5,892 nucleotides of DNA. Origin: an uncultured Lachnospiraceae bacterium. GTDB taxonomy: Bacteria; Bacillota; Clostridia; Lachnospirales; Lachnospiraceae. This document shows positions 1-5,600 of the stretch, one piece after another (position 1 is the first letter of the stretch; the number at the start of each line of letters is the position of its first letter). The notes under the pieces are model-generated. The model saw only the letters and a list, made by a program, of their open reading frames with translations, had not been told where the DNA came from and did not search any database. Both the position numbers and the translations under genes were made by a program. Location of the stretch: the NCBI GenBank assembly GCA_902796375.1, contig CADBOW010000110.1, positions 1-5,892 of the forward strand, read 5' to 3'.

Positions 1-60
1 AACGCTTGTGGAGATCATGGGAAAACTGCCCTGAGGTGTGATAATAACCGGGATCGATGA
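1..60 (+). CDS. tnpB: TnpB-like protein, C-terminal end only (partial, 5' end outside window)
   Basis: Only 19 codons and a TGA stop are in the window. The reading begins N-A-C-G-D, which resembles the extreme C-terminus of many TnpB proteins of IS200/IS605 elements, where an ACGD-like motif follows the last RuvC motif. TnpB is an RNA-guided endonuclease, thought to maintain the element by cutting emptied donor sites. The identification rests mainly on context: the typical right-end hairpin and GGGGTAGTTCAC terminus lie directly downstream in the expected orientation and distance. The catalytic part is upstream of the window, so it cannot be said whether the gene is intact. Other frames here stop within 13 codons or show no family signature. 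Confidence 0.55.
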   Translation, partial: NACGDHGKTALRCDNNRDR

Positions 61-108
61 AGCAAGAAGCCCCGACTTCCAAACGAAGTGTAAGTGGGGG
101 TAGTTCAC
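1..108 (+). mobile_element. Right end of an IS200/IS605-family element
   Basis: Downstream of the tnpB stop is GAAGCCCC (66-73), then an inner stem ACTTC/GAAGT (75-79 and 85-89) with loop CAAAC, then AAGTGGGGG and TAGTTCAC ending at 108. The outer CCCC (70-73) can pair with the GGGG of 96-100. This subterminal hairpin plus GGGGTAGTTCAC is the usual right end of IS605-group elements in Firmicutes. These elements move as single strands through TnpA, without target duplication or terminal inverted repeats, so the boundary is set by the end of TTCAC and the start of a different coding sequence at 109. The left end and any tnpA lie outside the window. Confidence 0.75.
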
Positions 109-124
109 TATACGGCAGATGTCA
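61..124 (+). ncRNA. 3' part of a presumed omega RNA (TnpB guide RNA): scaffold to 108, guide from 109
   Basis: In characterised IS605 elements TnpB uses an RNA from the 3' end of tnpB and the right end; its scaffold finishes at the element boundary and the next 16-20 nt of flanking DNA are the guide. Here the hairpin at 70-100 and TAGTTCAC at 101-108 would be the 3' scaffold, and 109 to about 124 the guide, which reads into the interrupted gene. The 5' part of the scaffold probably overlaps tnpB upstream of position 61. This follows from family knowledge; no expression evidence is visible. Confidence 0.5.
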
Positions 125-417
125 GGATCATCGGAAGTAAGGAGAAACCGCTGGTGATCAAGACGGATACACAGATCGGAGATCTGCTTCAGAATCCCGT
201 TACCAGGGAGTATTTGATGAAACGACTGAGTACGTTTCTGGATGCGCTCAGGGGAGCAGTGCCTGAGGAACAGGACTTTGTTGAGGTATTGGTACGTTTT
301 ATGCCGCTCCATACCCTCCGGAGCATGATCCATATTACGAATGAAGAGCTTCAGGAGATGTGCGAGGACCTGCGGAAGCTGGTGGAGAATCCTTCTGAGG
401 AAGGCGAAGAAGAGTGA
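109..417 (+). pseudogene. 3' fragment of a GH3 beta-glucosidase-like gene, interrupted by the IS605-type element
   Basis: An open frame of 102 codons runs from the element boundary to TGA at 415-417, followed at once by a second TGA. It starts mid-protein (Y-T-A-D-V-R-I-I-G-S) with no start codon or ribosome binding site of its own. The content resembles the non-catalytic C-terminal extension of Firmicutes GH3 beta-glucosidases: the end of a fibronectin-III-like strand (VRIIGSKE), a 'T.IGDLLQNP' segment typical of the post-FnIII tail, then a helical stretch with 'MPLHTLRSM' and 'NEELQEMCEDL' matching the usual MPLR...EEL ending. The GH3 catalytic residues would lie far upstream, beyond the element. 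A longer frame can be read from GTG at 94 inside the element end, but it lacks a good ribosome binding site. The family call comes from motif memory, not a search. Confidence 0.6.
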
Positions 418-421
418 TGAG

Positions 422-454
422 AAAAAAGGAACCCCCGATCAGCTTCGGGGGTTC
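422..454 (-). terminator. Intrinsic terminator of the minus-strand membrane-protein gene
   Basis: A perfect 10-bp stem, GAACCCCCGA (429-438) with TCGGGGGTTC (445-454), encloses a 6-nt loop. Read on the minus strand it is followed after one base by six T (422-427), a classic intrinsic terminator. The stop codon of the minus-strand gene (439-441) lies in the loop and its last codons form the upstream arm. On the plus strand the following bases are TCATTGG, so any termination of the GH3 remnant transcript would be weaker. Confidence 0.85.
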
Positions 455-1242
455 TCATTGGTTGTGCCGGATGCTTCGCTTCGCCGCTCCCGTATCGCGA
501 CCAGTTTCCCGCGAAGTTTGGAGAAGGTGAAGGTATCTCTGTATTTTTCGAAAAATGCGCGCATGGACAGCGACTTCAGTTCGAAGGGTCGGAAGAAATG
601 GCTCTCTTCCTTTGAATTATTCCTTACCTCATTCAGCTTTCCGCGGAAGGCCGTGAACAGAATGACGATATTGAACTCCTTCGCCAGGTGCTTCAGCAGA
701 CGGAGGAACTTGATCGCATGCAGGAAATCCAGGATAAATACGGTATAGAAGGAGATCATCAGAATATGAAATACTAACGTATCCGTGAAGAAATCCAGGA
801 ATTTCAGCATCGGCTTATGGACGATCAGATAATAGATCGCACAGATGATCCCCCAGAAAAAAGTATACAGGGGACAGATGAGTCCGTAGAAATTAAAACG
901 ATTGTCCGTATAATCCCACAGCCGCATGTTCAGCCGAATGAAGAAGATATATCCGGTGATCAGTTCGATCACTGTCATGGCAGCTACCATGATGAGAAGT
1001 ACCAGGATCTTCGTCCCCCAGCCGTCCGGATCCATACCCGGAAATGTGATAAAGGACATCAGATACAGGCAGCTGAGACCGATTCCGTATAGAGGAAGCC
1101 AGGGTCCGAATAAAAACCCGGGATTCACCCATTTTTTTGTTTGACCGATGGACGGAACAAAATGGCGATAGAAGAACTCGATCACCCATCCGCCTACACT
1201 TCCGAAGACAAAGATAAATGCCACGGATTTAACTGTATCCAT
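439..1242 (-). CDS. Integral membrane protein, putative ABC-transporter type IV family (PF06541)
   Basis: The product has 267 residues. Hydrophobic segments are at about 4-23, 42-66, 78-102, 118-142 and 155-175, with a possible sixth near 187-198, then a basic C-terminal tail of about 65 residues (many K/R) that is probably cytoplasmic. Family hallmarks are G18-W19..E22..Y25, then N40-P-G-F-L-F-G-P-W-L-P-L-Y-G, and R107-L-W-D-Y...F117-N-F-Y-G-L-I-C ending in F-W-G at 129-131; these match the PF06541 group common in Clostridia. The molecular function of that family is not established despite its name. The start is well bounded: the ATG is preceded by an in-frame TAG only seven codons upstream, although no strong Shine-Dalgarno is visible. 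It is transcribed toward the GH3 remnant and ends in the terminator hairpin. Confidence 0.85.
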   Translation of the reverse strand: MDTVKSVAFIFVFGSVGGWVIEFFYRHFVPSIGQTKKWVNPGFLFGPWLPLYGIGLSCLYLMSFITFPGMDPDGWGTKILVLLIMVAAMTVIELITGYIFFIRLNMRLWDYTDNRFNFYGLICPLYTFFWGIICAIYYLIVHKPMLKFLDFFTDTLVFHILMISFYTVFILDFLHAIKFLRLLKHLAKEFNIVILFTAFRGKLNEVRNNSKEESHFFRPFELKSLSMRAFFEKYRDTFTFSKLRGKLVAIRERRSEASGTTNENPRS

Positions 1243-1310
1243 AAAAATACCGGTGAGACCTTTCTAAGCTGGTTTCTGCTGCTATAGTTCGTATGACTTA
1301 TCGACAGGTA

Positions 1311-1340
1311 GTTATAAGAATACCGGAATGAGTCCAGCAA
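1311..1340 (-). promoter_or_regulatory. Candidate promoter for the PF06541 membrane-protein gene
   Basis: On the minus strand TTGCTG (1335-1340) is separated by 18 bp from TATAAC (1311-1316), giving a predicted start near 1304 and a leader of about 60 nt. The -35 lies in the loop of the hairpin downstream of the tRNA, so this hairpin DNA may both end the tRNA transcript and start the next one. Read-through from the tRNA promoter is the alternative. Confidence 0.4.
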
Positions 1341-1354
1341 TGATTCATTCCGGT
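1322..1354 (-). terminator. Hairpin downstream of tRNA-Gly, possible tRNA terminator
   Basis: ACCGGAATGA (1322-1331) and TCATTCCGGT (1345-1354) form a perfect 10-bp stem with a 13-nt loop, beginning 12 nt after the 3' end of the minus-strand tRNA. On the minus strand it is followed by ATTCTTATAAC, only a broken T-tract, so efficiency is uncertain. On the plus strand the next bases are TCTTTC. Its position right after the tRNA supports a terminator or 3'-processing role. Confidence 0.5.
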
Positions 1355-1365
1355 TCTTTCGGGAA

Positions 1366-1436
1366 AGCGAATAACGGGAATCGAACCCGCAGTGCCTGCT
1401 TGGGAAGCAGACGTGTTACCATTACACCATATTCGC
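1366..1436 (-). tRNA. tRNA-Gly, anticodon CCC
   Basis: Read on the minus strand this 71-nt sequence folds fully: acceptor GCGAATA/TATTCGC (7 perfect pairs), D-stem GTGT/ACAC with loop AATGGTA, anticodon stem TCTGC/GCAGG with loop TTCCCAA, variable CACT, T-stem GCGGG/CCCGT with loop TTCGATT. The anticodon is CCC (plus-strand 1402-1404), so it reads GGG. The discriminator is T73, as is usual for bacterial tRNA-Gly. CCA is not encoded (TTC follows), so it must be added after transcription. Confidence 0.97.
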
Positions 1437-1446
1437 ACACACGCGT

Positions 1447-1455
1447 ATTATAACA
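1447..1455 (-). promoter_or_regulatory. Extended -10 promoter of tRNA-Gly
   Basis: The minus strand reads TGTTATAAT: a perfect TATAAT (1447-1452) with the TGn extension. Transcription would begin near 1440, just ahead of the mature 5' end at 1436. No good -35 hexamer lies 16-18 bp upstream, where the sequence is T-rich (1457-1470); the extended -10 and AT-rich spacer probably compensate. Confidence 0.75.
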
Positions 1456-1532
1456 TAAAAAATAAAAAAATCCAGCTTTTTTCTACATTTCTTCATTATT
1501 CCCGGATTTTCCCGTTATTTTTAGAAAAAGGA

Positions 1533-1561
1533 TTGTTTCCGGAGGGGTTGTGATATAAAAT
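1533..1561 (+). promoter_or_regulatory. Candidate sigma-A promoter of the acyltransferase gene
   Basis: TTGTTT (1533-1538) and TAAAAT (1556-1561) are 17 bp apart, giving a start near 1568 and a leader of about 77 nt before the ATG at 1645. TATAAA at 1554-1559 is an overlapping alternative -10 with a shorter spacer. Confidence 0.5.
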
Positions 1562-1574
1562 ACGTCGTGGGAGT

Positions 1575-1606
1575 GTCGCCTTCTCGAAAAAACATGCGGA
1601 GGCGGC
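1575..1606 (+). promoter_or_regulatory. Hairpin in the 5' leader of the acyltransferase mRNA
   Basis: GTCGCCTTC (1575-1583) can pair with GGAGGCGGC (1598-1606): nine pairs including two G-U wobbles, with a 14-nt loop containing AAAAAA. The downstream arm can instead fold locally (GAGG with CCTC around CGG, about 1599-1609), so two exclusive structures are possible. No T-tract follows and no known riboswitch is recognised. It may only stabilise the mRNA. Confidence 0.3.
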
Positions 1607-1644
1607 CTCTTCCGTAATCAATAGTTAATTTCAGGAGCTGTCAA

Positions 1645-2496
1645 ATGCTGTACTACATTTATCTGTCACTTAGTCTTTTGGGCAGTGGATGGATCGTATA
1701 TTTAAAGAAGCCGGAGAACGGATTTGCCATCGTGGGACTTTTTCTGCTGTATTTCATTCTTCTGTTTCTGCTGTTTTTCCTTCTGCATCTGCTGGTTTTT
1801 GCGCTGGGGGGATACACCATCGACCGGAACAATCTGCCGAAGGATATCCATACCTTCTATCGCTGGTACGGATTCGAATCCCTGTTGCTGCTCATGCGAA
1901 GCCTGCATATCCGGATCCACCTGCATGGGATGGAGAAGCTGCCGAAGGATACTCCGTTTCTGTTGGTGTGCAACCACAGATCGATCTTTGATCCCATGGT
2001 GGGACTGGCGTATCTGAAGAAATATAATGTTGCCTACGTTTCCAAGCAGGAGAATCTGGAGATTCCCTTCGTGGGACGTTATATCGCAGCGGTGGGCTGC
2101 CTTCCGCTGGATCGGGAGAATCCGAGAAATGCGGTGAAATCCATCCGTCAGGCGGCGGAGAATATCCGATCGGGCTATGCGAATTACGCCATCTATCCGG
2201 AGGGATGGGAGAATAAGACTTCGGATCCCCTGCTTCCCTTCCGGGCAGGAGCCATGAAGATCGCAAAGGATGCGGAATGCAGGATCATCCTGTCGGCGAT
2301 CCGGGGCTCGGATAAGATCTTCCGGAGAGCCTTCACTTTCCGGCCGATCCACATTCACATGGATATCCTGGAAACGATCCCGGAGGATATTGTGAAACAG
2401 GAGAAGGCCTCCGAGCTGTCCGACCGGGCATTTCGGATCCTGTGGGATCATCTGACGGAGCATCCGGCGGACCGGTATCTGTCGGCAAAGGGGTAG
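1645..2496 (+). CDS. 1-acyl-sn-glycerol-3-phosphate acyltransferase-like membrane protein (PlsC family)
   Basis: The product has 283 residues. Lysophosphatidic acid acyltransferases add the second acyl chain to lysophosphatidate, giving phosphatidic acid for membrane lipid synthesis at the inner membrane face. Two N-terminal hydrophobic segments (about 3-20 and 27-54) precede the PF01553 domain. Motif I is N110-H111-R-S-I-F-D116-P (the HX4D catalytic pair); the motif II region is P141-F-V-G-R...G151-C-L-P-L-D-R157; motif III is Y184-P-E-G-W-E189; F199-R-A-G-A-M-K-I-A follows. The usual EGTR of motif III is EGWE here, so the conserved arginine is missing and acceptor specificity could differ. 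AGGAG at 1633-1637, seven bases before the ATG, supports the start. The overall length is slightly above the common 200-250 residues because of the extra membrane segment. The following receptor gene has its own promoter, so co-transcription is not required. Confidence 0.85.
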   Translation: MLYYIYLSLSLLGSGWIVYLKKPENGFAIVGLFLLYFILLFLLFFLLHLLVFALGGYTIDRNNLPKDIHTFYRWYGFESLLLLMRSLHIRIHLHGMEKLPKDTPFLLVCNHRSIFDPMVGLAYLKKYNVAYVSKQENLEIPFVGRYIAAVGCLPLDRENPRNAVKSIRQAAENIRSGYANYAIYPEGWENKTSDPLLPFRAGAMKIAKDAECRIILSAIRGSDKIFRRAFTFRPIHIHMDILETIPEDIVKQEKASELSDRAFRILWDHLTEHPADRYLSAKG

Positions 2497-2535
2497 GATA
2501 CGCCGCCGGGGTACGGCAAAGGGGTAGATACGCCG
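2483..2535 (+). repeat. Imperfect tandem duplication spanning the acyltransferase stop codon
   Basis: CGGCAAAGGGGTAGGATACGCCG (23 nt at 2483-2505) recurs as a 22-nt copy lacking one G at 2514-2535, a period of 31 bp. The first copy contains the TAG stop (2494-2496). Each copy is bounded by CGGC and GCCG, which can pair as a short stem. No T-tract follows, so it does not look like an intrinsic terminator. It is most simply a local duplication with a later one-base change. Confidence 0.8.
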
Positions 2536-2536
2536 G

Positions 2537-2564
2537 TTGAGAAAAAAACGGTTTGTGTTAAACT
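2537..2564 (+). promoter_or_regulatory. Candidate promoter of the propeller/HD-GYP receptor gene
   Basis: TTGAGA (2537-2542) and TAAACT (2559-2564) are 16 bp apart, and the -10 carries a TGn extension (TG at 2556-2557). The predicted start near 2571 coincides with the upstream in-frame ATG and leaves about 39 nt of leader before the preferred ATG at 2610. Confidence 0.5.
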
Positions 2565-2597
2565 GTTCATATGTTTGTGAATAAACAATGCTTTTGT

Positions 2598-2604
2598 GAG
2601 GTGG
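2598..2604 (+). promoter_or_regulatory. Ribosome binding site that fixes the receptor start
   Basis: GAGGTGG lies five bases before ATG 2610. The in-frame ATG at 2571 has no comparable site and falls on the predicted transcription start. The shorter form also gives a normal signal peptide (K/R-rich segment, then a hydrophobic core). Confidence 0.75.
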
Positions 2605-2609
2605 TTTAC

Positions 2610-5600
2610 ATGAAGGAACGGATAGATCACTCTGCACGTGTATTTAAGAGAGAAAGAGGCATACTCGGATTATGCCTCTTTCTTGTGTTTTTTTTGCTGC
2701 TGAATCCGGGAAGCCGGGTGAATGCAGAAGGAATCTCGGGTGGCGATAACGAGGAGATCTCCGTGGATCCCACGGGAGAAGCAGAAGGCTACTCTGCGGT
2801 ACTCTACGATAATACAAACGGTCTTCCCACCTCGGAATCCAATGCCATAGCGGAAACCTCGGAAGGGTTTATCTGGATCGGAAGCTATAGCGGACTGATC
2901 CGGTATGACGGCAATACATTTGAAAGAATCGATTCCACAACCGGGATCACCAGCGTGGTAAGTCTGTACGTGGACAGCAAGGACCGGCTCTGGATCGGTA
3001 CGAATGACAATGGCGTGGCCATGATGCAGAAGGGCAAGGTCAAGCTGTTCAAGGATGTGGAGGGGCTGAAGTCCTCCTCGATCCGCTCCTTCGTTGAGGA
3101 TTCAAACGGAAATATCTATGTAGCCACCACCCATGGGATGGGTATGATCGATTCGGATCTGAATCTGCATGCCATCGATGAGTCTCAGGTGAATCAGGAA
3201 TATATCTGTGAGCTGCGAAAGGGCGCAGATAAGGTGATCTACGGCGAGACAATGGAAGGCGCGGTTTTCACCATGAAGGACGGTGCTCTTACGGGGTTCT
3301 ATGATGGAAATAAGCTGGGGATCGGTGCCATCGCCTCCGTTCGTCCGGATCCGAAGAATCCGGGGTATGTGTATCTGGGAACCGAACGTTCCGAGATCTA
3401 CTACGGTGAGCTGGAAAGCGGAATGAAGGATGCCACGGTGATCAATGTGGATCCCCTCACCTATATCAATTCCATCGAATGCTTCGAGGATGATATCTGG
3501 ATCTGTGCGGACAATGGCGTCGGCATGGTTCACGAAGGGAAGTTCAGTAAACTGAAGAACATTCCCATGAATAATTCCGTGGATAAAATGCTCCTGGATT
3601 ATGAAGGGAATCTCTGGTTTACATCGTCCCGTCAGGGCGTTATGAAGATCGTTCCGAATCAGTTCACGGATCTTTTTGAACGATACAGTATAGAATCCCG
3701 TGTTGTGAATTCCACCTGCATGTATGATAACAGGCTGTTCGTCGGAACGGATACCGGCCTGATCATCATCGGGCCGAACTCTGTAGAAGGAACCTTCCCT
3801 ATCACAAAAATGGCGACGGAAGGGATCGATCCGGAGAAATCCGGCGACCTGGTCAAGCTTCTGAGAAACTGCCGGATCCGTTCCGTGATCCGGGATAATG
3901 AGGACCGGCTCTGGTTCTCCACCTACAGTGATATGGGACTGGTCTGCTTCGATCATGGGACCGTATATGTATTCAGGCAGGAGTCAGGACTTCCGTCGGA
4001 GCGGATCCGTACGGTCTATGAGAGGAAGGACGGCGTCATCATGGTAGTCTGCAGCGGAGGTCTGGCACTGATCGACGGGATGCAGGTGAAGGATGTATAT
4101 AATGAGAAATCCGGGATCAGCAATGATGAGATCCTTACGGCGGTGGAAGCGGAGAACGGAGACATGATCCTGGGCTCCGACGGTGACGGGATCTATATCG
4201 TAAATGACAGGAAGGTACAGAACATCGGACTGGAATCCGGTCTCGGCTCCGAGGTTGTCATGCGGATCAAGAAGGATGAGAAGCGGAAGCTCTACTGGAT
4301 CGTAACCAGTAATTCTCTGGCGTATATGACGGAGGATTACAAGGTGACCCCCATCTACCGGTTCCCCTATTCCAACAACTTCGATATGTATGAGGATGAT
4401 AACGGGAAAATGTGGGTCCTCAGCAGTAACGGGATCTATGTGGTTTCGGTACAGGAGCTTCTGGACAACCAGGAACTGAATACCGTATTTTACAGTATGG
4501 ATAACGGCGTTCCTTGTGTGACTACTGCAAACTCCTACAGTGAGCGGACCGAGGACGGAGATCTGTATATTTCCGGAAATGTAGGTGTTGCGAAGGTCAA
4601 TATTGACAAAACCTTTGAAGATGTAAATGAACTGAAGATGGCTGTCCCCTATGTGGAGGCTGACGGGGATATCATATATGCCGCGGATGACGGCTCTATA
4701 ACGATTTCCTCGGACGTAAAGCGTCTTACGGTCTACAGCTTCGTATATACCTATTCGCTGATCAATCCTCAGGTGACCTACCGGCTGGAGGGCTTTGATC
4801 AGGAGTCCACTACGGTCAGCCGTTCGGAGCTGGAGCCGGTGGACTATACGAATCTGGATGGCGGTGAGTATCATTTCGTGATGAATCTGAAGGATTCCAT
4901 GGGCCGGGGCAACAAGGAGCTCTCGGTTCTGATCGTGAAGGAGAAATCCATTTTCGAGGAAACCTGGTTTATGGTTGTGGCCGGGATCGTGATCGCGCTG
5001 ATCCTGGGACTGATCATAGCCATTTATGTACGGATGCGGATGAAGGCCCTGCTGAAGAAGGAAAGGGAGAACAAGATCTTCATCCGTGAGATGATCGAAG
5101 CATTTGCGAAGACCATCGATATGAAGGATAAATACACCAACGGCCATTCGACCCGGGTGGCGGAGTATACCGCCATGCTGTCGAGGGAGCTGGGATATGA
5201 TGATGAAACCGTTGAAAAGTATACCAATATTGCGCTTCTGCATGATATCGGAAAGATCGGTGTTCCGCCGGAGGTTCTTAACAAGCCGGGTAAGCTGACG
5301 GATGAAGAGTTCAAGATCATCAAGTCCCATTCCTCTCTGGGGTATCGGGTGCTGAAGGATATCAGTATCATGCCGGAGCTGGCAGTAGGAGCCGGAGCTC
5401 ACCATGAGCGTCCTGACGGGAAGGGGTATCCCAAGGGCCTGAAGGGGGACGAGATCCCCCGGGTGGCGCAGATCATCGCGGTGGCAGATACATTTGACGC
5501 CATGTATTCGGATCGTCCTTACCGGAAGCGTATGAATTTTGATAAGGCGGTCTCCATTATCAAGGAGGTATCCGGAACCCAGCTGGAATCGGATGTGGTG

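Noticed and set aside
341..1144. Plus-strand open frames of 72-135 codons across the PF06541 gene
   Set aside because: They cross the terminator hairpin or lie antisense to a coherent multi-spanning membrane protein, without ribosome binding sites or family motifs.
1457..1482. A-rich/T-rich inverted stretch (AAAAAA...TTTTTT) considered as a plus-strand terminator
   Set aside because: The stem would be A-T only, without a GC core; it is better explained as the AT-rich upstream part of the tRNA-Gly promoter.
1568..1644. Acyltransferase leader considered as a cyclic-di-GMP or other known riboswitch
   Set aside because: No conserved riboswitch core motif is recognisable and the leader is too short for most classes.
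2571..2609. Upstream ATG adding 13 residues to the receptor
   Set aside because: No Shine-Dalgarno precedes it and it falls on the predicted transcription start, whereas ATG 2610 has GAGGTGG at a normal distance.
1702..2637. A 311-codon minus-strand open frame opposite the acyltransferase gene
   Set aside because: It overlaps a sense gene with intact catalytic motifs and a good ribosome binding site, and its own product resembles no protein family.
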